From Sphingomonas sp. JUb134 (GTDB taxonomy: Bacteria > Pseudomonadota > Alphaproteobacteria > Sphingomonadales > Sphingomonadaceae): a DNA stretch of 64,000 nt. Below the pieces are notes generated by a model that worked only from the letters and a program-made list of their open reading frames with translations, searched no databases and was not told the DNA's origin. The DNA is taken from contig NZ_SLYP02000001.1 in assembly GCF_004341505.2 (NCBI RefSeq), positions 1,685,001-1,749,000 on the forward strand, written 5' to 3'. The translations under genes were made by a program, and so were the position numbers. Below, piece after piece: positions 35,534-42,614 of this stretch. How positions within the stretch are numbered: the stretch's first letter is position 1; each line of letters opens with the position of its first letter.

Positions 35534-36766
35534 ATGTTGTACGACGCTTACGAATTTCAACGATCGATGCTGGCTGGTGCCAGCGCCATGGCGAACTTCG
35601 GCGCGGGCCTGCTCCAGAACCCGGCGAACCCGTTTTCCTATTTCGGCGGCGGGCCGGTGCTTGCGTCTGCCTTGGAAGTCTTCGCGCATGCGGCTGCCCC
35701 GCGCGGCAAGCCGGCCTTCGGCATCACCCAGACGGTGGTCGACGGCCGGGACGTCGCGGTTCGTGAAGAGATCGTGTTGCGCAAGCCGTTCGGTCAGCTC
35801 AAGCACTTCGTCCGCGAGGGGGTGACAGGTGGGCCCAAGCTGCTGATCGTGGCGCCCATGTCGGGCCATTACGCGACGTTGCTGCGCGACACGGTGCGGC
35901 GGATGCTGGTCTCGGCCGACGTTTACATCACCGATTGGCGCGATGCGAAGCTGGTGCCGCTGTCGGATGGCCGCTTCGACCTCGACGACTATATCGATTA
36001 CCTCACCGACTTCCTGGCCGCGATCGGGGCAGAGGGGGATCCCCGCGCGCATGTGCTGGCGGTGTGCCAGCCGTCGGTCCCGGCCTATGCGGCAACGGCG
36101 GCGATGGGCCGCGATCGCCACCCGAACCGCCCCTATACGCTCAGCATGATGGGCGGCCCGATCGACACGCGCGAGGCGCCGACCGCCGTCAACACGCTCG
36201 CGACCGAGCGCCCGCACGCCTGGTTTGAACAGAATGTCATCGCGACCGTGCCGATGACCTATCCGGGCGCCGGCCGGCGGGTGTACCCGGGCTTTCTCCA
36301 GCTCGCCGGCTTCATGAGCATGAACCTCGGCAACCACATGATCTCCCACTGGGAGATGTTCAAACATCTGGTCGAGGGCGACGGCGACAGCGCATCCGCG
36401 ACCAAGGACTTCTACGACGAATATCGCTCGGTCTGCGACATGACCGCGGAGTTCTACCTCCAGACGATCGAGCTGGTGTTCCAGACCCACGCGCTGCCCA
36501 ACGGCACGATGACGCATCGTGGCCGCCCGGTGGACCCGGCGTCGATCACCGACACCGCGCTGCTGGCGATCGAAGGGGAACGCGACGACATCTCCGGCCT
36601 GGGACAGACGCGGGCGGCGCTCACGCTAGCAAAGGCGCTTCCCGAGGAGATGAAGCAGTATCATCTGGCCGAGGGTGTCGGCCATTACGGCATCTTCCAC
36701 GGCTCGAAGTGGCGCAACCGCATCGCGCCGGTGCTGGAGGGCTGGATCGCGCAGCACGGCGGCTGA
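35534..36766 (+). CDS. phaZ: Intracellular poly(3-hydroxyalkanoate) depolymerase (410 aa)
   Basis: An alpha/beta hydrolase that mobilises stored polyhydroxybutyrate granules. The start MLYDAYEFQRSM is typical of the PhaZ1 family; the nucleophile is a Cys in a lipase-box-like position (AVCQPSVP, Cys178) instead of Ser, as in the Ralstonia-type enzyme. The oxyanion region VAPMSGHYATLL, the Asp region (EGERDDISG) and His in EGVGHYGIFHGSKW are present. The ATG at 35534 is preferred because it gives the family N-terminus; the frame is open for 28 more codons upstream. No PHA synthase or phasin lies nearby. Confidence 0.93.
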   Translation: MLYDAYEFQRSMLAGASAMANFGAGLLQNPANPFSYFGGGPVLASALEVFAHAAAPRGKPAFGITQTVVDGRDVAVREEIVLRKPFGQLKHFVREGVTGGPKLLIVAPMSGHYATLLRDTVRRMLVSADVYITDWRDAKLVPLSDGRFDLDDYIDYLTDFLAAIGAEGDPRAHVLAVCQPSVPAYAATAAMGRDRHPNRPYTLSMMGGPIDTREAPTAVNTLATERPHAWFEQNVIATVPMTYPGAGRRVYPGFLQLAGFMSMNLGNHMISHWEMFKHLVEGDGDSASATKDFYDEYRSVCDMTAEFYLQTIELVFQTHALPNGTMTHRGRPVDPASITDTALLAIEGERDDISGLGQTRAALTLAKALPEEMKQYHLAEGVGHYGIFHGSKWRNRIAPVLEGWIAQHGG

Positions 36767-36781
36767 AGCCGCCGCCAGCTT

Positions 36782-37210
36782 TCAGTCCCAGGCAGTTCTG
36801 GCCCAGTGCCACGCCGTCCAGGCGAGCACCGCCCACAGCATCACCACCATCGCCAGCCCGGCCCAAGAGACCGGGCGGCGAGAGGCTGCCTCGGCCGTCG
36901 CGCGGTGTTCGACCAGCAGCGACGCCGGCACCATCCGCGCGATCAGCCAGAGACCCGCAGGAATCAGCAGCGCGTCGTCAACCAGCCCCAGCACCGGCAC
37001 GAAGTCCGGCACCAGGTCGATCGGCGACAGCGCATAGGCGGCGATCACCAGCCCCAGCAGCCGTGCGGCGAGGGGTGTGCGAGGGTCGCGCACCGCCAGC
37101 CACACGGCGTGCGCTTCCACCCGCACCCGGTGGGCGAGCGAGGGCCCGACGAAACGTCGGGCGCGCAAGCTAGAGCGTAACCCGCGTGTGGCTTCCGGCT
37201 TCCTCGTCAT
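36782..37210 (-). CDS. YkvA/DUF1232 family membrane protein (142 aa)
   Basis: The DUF1232 core is clear: LAVRDPRTPLAARLLGLVIAAYALSPIDLVPDFVPVLG followed by VDDALLIPAGLWL (described here in two parts, residues about 38-87). A second hydrophobic segment lies near the C-terminus (WAGLAMVVMLWAVLAW). Function of this family is unknown. With the ATG at 37210 it overlaps the 3' end of the upstream gene by 41 bases, which is unusual; a GTG about 28-30 codons later would avoid the overlap but shorten the N-terminus. It is translated in the same operon. Confidence 0.82.
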   Translation of the reverse strand: MTRKPEATRGLRSSLRARRFVGPSLAHRVRVEAHAVWLAVRDPRTPLAARLLGLVIAAYALSPIDLVPDFVPVLGLVDDALLIPAGLWLIARMVPASLLVEHRATAEAASRRPVSWAGLAMVVMLWAVLAWTAWHWARTAWD

Positions 37211-37646
37211 AGATGGTGTTGCCCGTCAGCATCTTGAGCTTGCCGGTGATGCTGTGGTCGGTTTCCCAGATCTCGGCATCGGTCAGGTCGAAGCGCAGCA
37301 TCAGTAGGTTCGGATCCTGGCGCCCGCCTTCGTACCAGGCCTCGACCTGCTTGTTCCAATAGCGGTCGATCACCGCCGGGTCGCTCTCGGTCGTCAACGT
37401 ACCGCGCAGCGACGCATAGAGGTCGTGGTTCTTGGACACGAACTGGACGGTCGCGGGGCCGCCAGCGGCTGCGCGATTGTCCTTCTTCGTGTAGAACCAG
37501 AACTCGCTGTCGGCGTCCTCGTCCAGCACCGCGTACATCGGCTCGAAGTGCTCGCGGTTGGTGGTGGTGCCCAGCATCACATAGGGGCTGGCGGCCATCG
37601 CCTTCCACATCTGCTCGCGGATTTCCTTCGGGCTCTTGTCCGGCAT
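37170..37646 (-). CDS. Pyridoxamine 5'-phosphate oxidase-like general stress protein (158 aa)
   Basis: A split-barrel flavin-binding protein of the general-stress-protein-26 group: YVMLGTTTNREHFEPMYAV, SEFWFYTKKDNR, VQFVSKNHDLYASLRG and RYWNKQVEAWYEGGR. Such proteins bind FMN or FAD or F420 and are induced in general stress; the reaction is unknown. The second of two ATGs (37646) is chosen because AAGGAGGA lies 5 bases upstream. It is followed by the YkvA-like gene, which overlaps its end. Confidence 0.88.
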   Translation of the reverse strand: MPDKSPKEIREQMWKAMAASPYVMLGTTTNREHFEPMYAVLDEDADSEFWFYTKKDNRAAAGGPATVQFVSKNHDLYASLRGTLTTESDPAVIDRYWNKQVEAWYEGGRQDPNLLMLRFDLTDAEIWETDHSITGKLKMLTGNTIYDEEAGSHTRVTL

Positions 37647-37715
37647 CATTGTCCTCCTTGAATGGCTCAGGGAGGACAACGAGCGGGGGCGCGGCGGTTT
37701 CCACGCCGTTCCGCA

Positions 37716-39695
37716 TCACGCCGGGTTATGCTTCGCCAGGAAGCTCTCCAACGCCTTCAGGAACTCCAGCCGGTCCTGCTCGCGGGAGAAATGATGGTCG
37801 GCGAGCGGCTGCTCGATATAGTCGACGGGCTTGCCCGCGCGCTTCAGCCGCTGGACCAGGGTTCGCGACTGCCGCACCGGCACCACCCGGTCCTTGACGC
37901 CGTGTACCACCAGCAGCGGCGTGCCGAACCCCGCCGGATTGTTGATCGGCGATACCGCCGCCAGGTCCGGCGCCTGCCGCTTCAGCCAATCGCGCCGTGC
38001 GCCCGAATAGAGGAAGCGGCTGTCGTAGCGGCGCATCGCATTGAGGTCGGAGACGCCGGCAAAGGAAACGGCACAGCGATAGAGCGTCGGATCGCGCTCG
38101 GCAGCGCGAAAGGCCGCGTAGCCGCCATAGGAGGCGCCCACCATGCACACCCGCTTCGGATCGGCGATGCCCTGCTTGGCGAGCGCGGACACCGCATCGT
38201 TCAGGTCGTCCTGCATCGCCAGGCCCCATTGGCCCTCGCCCTTTTCGGTGAAGGGCGTGCCGTAGCCGGACGAGCCGCGGTAGTTGGGCTGGATCACCGC
38301 ATAGCCGCGGTCGGCGAGGAACTGCGTCCACCAGTCCCATTCCTCGGTGTCGCGTGCGAAGGGGCCGCCATGGGGCAGGACGATGAGCGGCAGGTCGCGG
38401 CCCGCGCCCTTGGGCGTCGTGAGCACCGCCGCGATTTCGAGGCCGTCGCGTGCCTTGTAGCGGATCGTGCGAACCGGATGCAGCCGCTTCATCCCGATCT
38501 TCGGGTTGGTAAAGCCCAGGTCGGTGAGTGTGTCGGTCGCCTTGTCATAGAGGAAATAGGCGCCCGGGGAGTCGGACCCGCTCGCCAGCAGGATCACGCG
38601 CGACTGGTCGCGGCTGAACGACACCAGCCGGACCTGCGCGCCGCGGATCCGGTCTCCGAGTTGCTTGGCCAGCTTGGCGATCTCCGGATCGATCCAGTGC
38701 TGCTGCGGCCGGTCTGTGCGGGTGCCGACGCCCAGCACTCTCGATCCGCCGCTGTCGGAGATCACACCACCCAGGTCGAAGCCCTCGGTCGCCATCAACT
38801 GCTTGCCACGGGTCATCGTCTCCAGGTCCAGCTCGTAGAGCGCGCTGAACCCCTTTTCGTCGTCGGCGATCGTCACCGCCCCGCCGGTGTCGCCGAGGAA
38901 CAGCGCCGGGACCATCAGGGAGCCGTCATCGTCGCGGTCGACCGTCCGGAAGCGCCCCCGGTCACCCGCGCGGTACAGCAGCCGCCGGCGGCGCCCGTCA
39001 TCCGATTGGCCGATGCCCATGCGCACCGCGCCCTTGCCGTCGGCGTACCAGGCCATCACGCCGGGCTGGCCCTCCATCACGCGGGTGCGCTTGCCCGTGG
39101 CCAGGTCGAAAAGGTCGACCCGCGGCCAGAGGCCGGGATCGTTGCTGTAGATGGACGTCTGGTAGCCCAGCAGCACCCGAGCCGTACCGTCGTTGGCAGC
39201 CCAGAGGATGTTGTCGCCGTTCTGTGCCGCGCTGTCCTTCGCCAGAACCTGCACCTTCTGGCCATCGGCGCTCACCGCCACCGCACGGGTGACGTACCAG
39301 TCCTCGTCTCCGACCGGACTGGTCCGACCGATGCCGATCACCAGCCAATCGTCATTGACCCAGCGCCACCAGTTCAGGTCTGCCTCGCCCAGGCCTGCGT
39401 ATCGCGGCGGCCCGCCGTCGACGGGAATGATGGCGAGGTACAGCGTGCCGTTGAGCGCCACGCGGGCGGCATAGGTTTTGCCGTTCGGGGAGAGCTCTGG
39501 CGATTGCAGCATCGGAAGGGCGGCGAAGTCCTCGATCGGCCTCGGCGCGCGCTTCGCGGCGACCTTAGTCTCTGCCGGTCCGGCCGAGCCGGCCGGCGGC
39601 AGCGGCTGTCCTCCCGCCGCTAGCGCCGCGCTGGCGAGTGCCAGCAGACCCGCACCGGTCGCGGCTCGACCGGCTGCCCAACGTCCCTTGATCAT
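37716..39695 (-). CDS. S9 family prolyl-oligopeptidase-type peptidase (659 aa)
   Basis: An exported or periplasmic serine peptidase of the acylaminoacyl-peptidase/dipeptidyl-peptidase group. After a basic start and hydrophobic signal (GAGLLALASAALAAG), the first two thirds form a beta-propeller; the alpha/beta-hydrolase domain follows with GGPFARDTEEWDWW, nucleophile Ser522 in GASYGGYAA, Asp602 in GVKDRVVP and His634 or His635 in ADHHFS. It trims peptides, probably in the periplasm. The second ATG of a tandem pair is used given GAGGGGGG immediately upstream. Monocistronic, after a terminator hairpin. Confidence 0.92.
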   Translation of the reverse strand: MIKGRWAAGRAATGAGLLALASAALAAGGQPLPPAGSAGPAETKVAAKRAPRPIEDFAALPMLQSPELSPNGKTYAARVALNGTLYLAIIPVDGGPPRYAGLGEADLNWWRWVNDDWLVIGIGRTSPVGDEDWYVTRAVAVSADGQKVQVLAKDSAAQNGDNILWAANDGTARVLLGYQTSIYSNDPGLWPRVDLFDLATGKRTRVMEGQPGVMAWYADGKGAVRMGIGQSDDGRRRRLLYRAGDRGRFRTVDRDDDGSLMVPALFLGDTGGAVTIADDEKGFSALYELDLETMTRGKQLMATEGFDLGGVISDSGGSRVLGVGTRTDRPQQHWIDPEIAKLAKQLGDRIRGAQVRLVSFSRDQSRVILLASGSDSPGAYFLYDKATDTLTDLGFTNPKIGMKRLHPVRTIRYKARDGLEIAAVLTTPKGAGRDLPLIVLPHGGPFARDTEEWDWWTQFLADRGYAVIQPNYRGSSGYGTPFTEKGEGQWGLAMQDDLNDAVSALAKQGIADPKRVCMVGASYGGYAAFRAAERDPTLYRCAVSFAGVSDLNAMRRYDSRFLYSGARRDWLKRQAPDLAAVSPINNPAGFGTPLLVVHGVKDRVVPVRQSRTLVQRLKRAGKPVDYIEQPLADHHFSREQDRLEFLKALESFLAKHNPA

Positions 39696-39809
39696 CATTC
39701 CCCCCCTCAGCCGGCGCCCCCGCGCCGGACCGGCCATGCTGGCCAGGCACTCGGCACAAGGCAAGCCCGCGCGCGCGGGTCACCACCAGAAGGGATGAAG
39801 AATGACGAA

Positions 39810-39833
39810 CGCCGCACGATGTGCCGTGCGGCG
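39810..39833 (-). terminator. Terminator hairpin after topoisomerase IB
   Basis: Perfect 9-base stem CGCCGCACG / CGTGCGGCG with a 6-base loop, 10 bases beyond the topoisomerase IB stop. In the direction of that gene it is followed by TTCGTCATTCTTC, a loosely T-rich stretch. Confidence 0.6.
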
Positions 39834-39842
39834 GGGAGAGGG

Positions 39843-40871
39843 TCAGGCGGCCTTGCGCTCCGTCGCCTCCGCCAGGATCTCCTCTTCGACTTCCGCCTCG
39901 AGGAAAGCGATCAGGCCGCGTTCGAAGCGGCTCAGATAGCGTTTCGCCCGCGGCAGCCGCAGCGTTTCCCGAAACTCGGTCTGGCCGTGTTTCACCAACT
40001 CGATCAGCCGCGGGTGGACATAGGATTTGCGGGCGATCGCCGGCGTGTTGCCGAGCGCCTCCACCACCGGTTCCAGCATCGTCTTGAGGCTGATGTCGTG
40101 CGGTGCCGTCGCCAGTGCCTCGAATGCCAGCACGCTCGCGCCCCAGGTGCGGAAGTGTTTGGCGGTGTAGTCGGCGCCCATCGCCTCGCGGATGTAGCAG
40201 TTGACGTCGGTGGAGGTGACGGGATGCGTCTCCCCTGCGGCGTCCACCCAGCGGAACAGGTGCTGCCCCGGCAGATCCTGGCACCGCTTCACGAAGCGGA
40301 TCAGCGAGCCGTCGGTGACGGTCAGCGTGCGCATCTTGCCCGACTTGGCACGGTATTGCAGCTTCAGCCGATCGCCCTTCAGCGTCGCGTGCCGCTTGCG
40401 CAGCGTGGTCGCCCCGAAGCTCTTGTTCTCCTTCGCATAGCCCTCGTTGCCGACGCGTACGCGGCCCAGGTCGAGCAGCCGGACGACCGCCGCGACCGCG
40501 CGATCCTTGTCCAACGTACGGTGGCGAAGGTCCGCTTCGACCTTGGCGCGAAGCTTGGGCAGCAGGTGGCCGAACTGGGCGCAGCGGTCGTACTTCTCCG
40601 CCTCACGCGCTTCGCGAAAGGCGGTGTGGTAGCGATATTGCTTGCGGCCTCGCTCGTCCCAGCCGATCGCCTGGATATGGCCGAACGGGTCGGGCGAGAA
40701 CCACGCGTCGCGATATGCGGGGGGCAGGCCGATCGCGTTCAGCCGGTCGATCTCGTCACGATCGGTGATGCGGGTCCCGTCCGTCCCGAAATATCCCCAT
40801 CCGTGACGCATCTTGCGGCGGGTGATGCCCGGCTGCGCGTGGTCGATGAACTGTATTTCCCCGCCTGTCAT
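39843..40871 (-). CDS. DNA topoisomerase IB, poxvirus-like (342 aa)
   Basis: A type IB topoisomerase that relaxes supercoils by a 3'-phosphotyrosine intermediate. The N-terminal domain has RKMRHGWGYF and AYRDAWFSPDPFGHIQAIG; the catalytic domain carries VRVGNEGYAKENKSFGATTL (with a catalytic Arg), KSGK, a second Arg/His region KHFRTWGAS and the nucleophile Tyr284 in RKSYVHP. Length is typical for bacterial members, which are common in alphaproteobacteria. It diverges from the DJ-1/PfpI gene across a promoter region with back-to-back GGAAC elements. Confidence 0.93.
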   Translation of the reverse strand: MTGGEIQFIDHAQPGITRRKMRHGWGYFGTDGTRITDRDEIDRLNAIGLPPAYRDAWFSPDPFGHIQAIGWDERGRKQYRYHTAFREAREAEKYDRCAQFGHLLPKLRAKVEADLRHRTLDKDRAVAAVVRLLDLGRVRVGNEGYAKENKSFGATTLRKRHATLKGDRLKLQYRAKSGKMRTLTVTDGSLIRFVKRCQDLPGQHLFRWVDAAGETHPVTSTDVNCYIREAMGADYTAKHFRTWGASVLAFEALATAPHDISLKTMLEPVVEALGNTPAIARKSYVHPRLIELVKHGQTEFRETLRLPRAKRYLSRFERGLIAFLEAEVEEEILAEATERKAA

Positions 40872-40915
40872 TGGATCCTCTCGATTGTCGCTCCCAATGC
40901 GCCGCTCGTCGCTTC

Positions 40916-40946
40916 GTTCCGGAACCGCGAAGGGTGCGGCTTGTTC
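40916..40946. promoter_or_regulatory. Back-to-back EcfG-type (general stress) promoter elements
   Basis: The palindrome GTTCCGGAAC (40916-40925) places a GGAAC -35 element on each strand. On the plus strand GGAAC is followed by GTTC after 17 bases (40943-40946), a match to the GGAAC-N16/17-GTT consensus of the alphaproteobacterial EcfG sigma factor, with the downstream ATG at 40983 some 37 bases on. On the minus strand the same spacing gives ATT instead of GTT, a weaker match, ahead of topoisomerase IB. Confidence 0.6.
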
Positions 40947-40982
40947 GACCTTGGCGTTCCCCAACAGGATAGGAGAATTCCA

Positions 40983-41579
40983 ATGGCAGACCTTGGCGAT
41001 GCGCGCGTGCTGATCCTGGCGGCCGACGGATTCGAGGAATCCGAGCTGTTCGAGCCGCGGCAGGCACTGCTCGACGCGGGTGCGACCGTCACCCTGGCCT
41101 CGATCAAGACCGATGCCATCCAGGGAGTGGTGCACGACACCGAGAAGGGAAAGACGATCACGCCCGACCTCAAGCTGGAGGACGTGGACGTCGACGACTA
41201 CGACGCGCTGCTCCTGCCGGGCGGCGTCGCCAACCCGGACAAGATGCGGATGCAGGACCGCGCCGTCGAAATCGTCGGCGAGTTCATGGACGAGGGCAAG
41301 ATCGTGGCCGCGATCTGCCACGCGCCCTGGCTGCTGGTGGAGGCCGACGTGGTCGACGGCCGCCGCGTCACCAGCTGGCCTTCGGTCCGCACCGACCTGG
41401 AAAACGCCGGGGCCGACGTGGTGGATGAACAGGTGGTCGTGGACGAAAACCTCATCACCAGCCGCAAGCCCGACGACATTCCCGCGTTCAACCGCGCCCT
41501 GATCGAGGCGCTGGAGAACGACCTCGCCGAAGACGAGGACGACGACGTGGACGCGGAGGCAGGCTCCGGCGACGATTGA
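40983..41579 (+). CDS. DJ-1/PfpI family stress protein (198 aa)
   Basis: A DJ-1/PfpI-superfamily protein of the YhbO/PfpI type. Acidic residue in DGFEESELFEP and the nucleophile Cys112 in AAICHAPWLL form the usual Glu-Cys pair; HAP supplies the His. Members act as deglycases/glyoxalases or chaperones in stress. The C-terminus carries a very acidic extension (about 20 residues, mostly Asp and Glu) not needed for the fold. AGGAGA lies 6 bases before the ATG. The promoter upstream looks EcfG-dependent, in line with a general stress role. Confidence 0.92.
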   Translation: MADLGDARVLILAADGFEESELFEPRQALLDAGATVTLASIKTDAIQGVVHDTEKGKTITPDLKLEDVDVDDYDALLLPGGVANPDKMRMQDRAVEIVGEFMDEGKIVAAICHAPWLLVEADVVDGRRVTSWPSVRTDLENAGADVVDEQVVVDENLITSRKPDDIPAFNRALIEALENDLAEDEDDDVDAEAGSGDD

Positions 41580-41666
41580 GCGTTGCGGGCGGCCGGCTCG
41601 CCCGGGCGCCCGTTTCTGCTATGACGGTGCTGGCGGCGCGGGGCCGCTCCAGCTTGAGGATCGCTC

Positions 41667-42611
41667 ATGCGCCTGTCCGCCGTCATCACCGTTGTCCTGC
41701 CCCTGTTGGTCGGGGCCGCCAGCGGCCCGCTCGCGGCCCAGTCCGGCGGCCCGTTCACGGTTGCGGAGACTGGCCGCAGCTACGGGCGCCTCCAGGATGC
41801 GGTGGGCGCGATCGGCGCCGGCACGGGCATCATCCGGATCGCGCCTGGCACTTATCGCCAATGCGCGGTGCAGGAGCAGGGGCGGATCACCTATGTTGCC
41901 GCCGAACTCGGCAGGAGCGTGTTCGAGCGGATCACGTGCGAGGACAAGGCGGCGCTGGTGCTGCGCGGCGCCGGCGCACGGGTCGACGGGCTGGTCTTCA
42001 CCCATCTCCAGGTGGCAGACGGCAATGGCGCCGGCATCCGCATCGAGAAGGGCGATCTCGCCGTCGCGAACACCCGGTTCATCGACAACCAATCCGGCAT
42101 CCTGTCGGCAAGCGACCCGACCGCCACGATCACCGTGGATCGCTCGACCTTCGCTGGTCTTGGCAAGGACCCGACCGGCAATGGTGCGCACGGCATCTAT
42201 GTGGGCGGATATGGCGCGCTGACGGTCACGCGCTCGCGCTTCGAACGCGGCACGGGCGGGCATTATCTCAAGAGCCGGGCACCGCGCGTGACGATCGTCG
42301 ACAACAGCTTCGATGACAGCGCGGGGCAGGGGACGAACTACATGATCGACCTGTCCAACGGCGCGACCGGGCGCATCGCGGGCAACAGCTTCGAAATGGG
42401 CCCGAACAAGGACAATTACTCGACCATGATCACCGTCGCGCCCGAAGGGGCGGAGAACTCCTCGACCGGGCTGGTGGTCGAGAACAACCGCGCCTGGCTG
42501 ACCCCCGCCTTCCGCTGGAAGACCACCTTCGTGGGCAACTGGTCCGGTGACCGCGTGACGTTGCGCAACAACCAGCTTGCCGAGCGGATCGCGCCCTATG
42601 CCGATCGCTAG
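41667..42611 (+). CDS. Exported right-handed beta-helix protein (314 aa)
   Basis: Signal peptide (LSAVITVVLPLLVGAASGPLAAQ), then a parallel beta-helix with repeated Asn/Asp-rich coils: VFTHLQVADGNGAGIRIEKG, DNQSGILSAS, GAHGIYVGGYGALTVTRS and LVVENNRAW. Such folds occur in polysaccharide lyases, epimerases and glycan-binding proteins, but I see no lyase signature. It converges on the asparagine-synthetase-like gene with only three bases between stops and sits at the edge of the second glyco-island, so a glycan-related job in the periplasm is plausible. GAGGA precedes the ATG by 6 bases. Confidence 0.78.
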   Translation: MRLSAVITVVLPLLVGAASGPLAAQSGGPFTVAETGRSYGRLQDAVGAIGAGTGIIRIAPGTYRQCAVQEQGRITYVAAELGRSVFERITCEDKAALVLRGAGARVDGLVFTHLQVADGNGAGIRIEKGDLAVANTRFIDNQSGILSASDPTATITVDRSTFAGLGKDPTGNGAHGIYVGGYGALTVTRSRFERGTGGHYLKSRAPRVTIVDNSFDDSAGQGTNYMIDLSNGATGRIAGNSFEMGPNKDNYSTMITVAPEGAENSSTGLVVENNRAWLTPAFRWKTTFVGNWSGDRVTLRNNQLAERIAPYADR

Positions 42612-42614
42612 CGA

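Noticed and set aside
37650..37710. EcfG-type promoter for the stress flavoprotein gene (GGAAC upstream on the minus strand)
   Set aside because: GGAAC is present but the nearest GTT is 27 bases away, outside the accepted 16-17 spacing.
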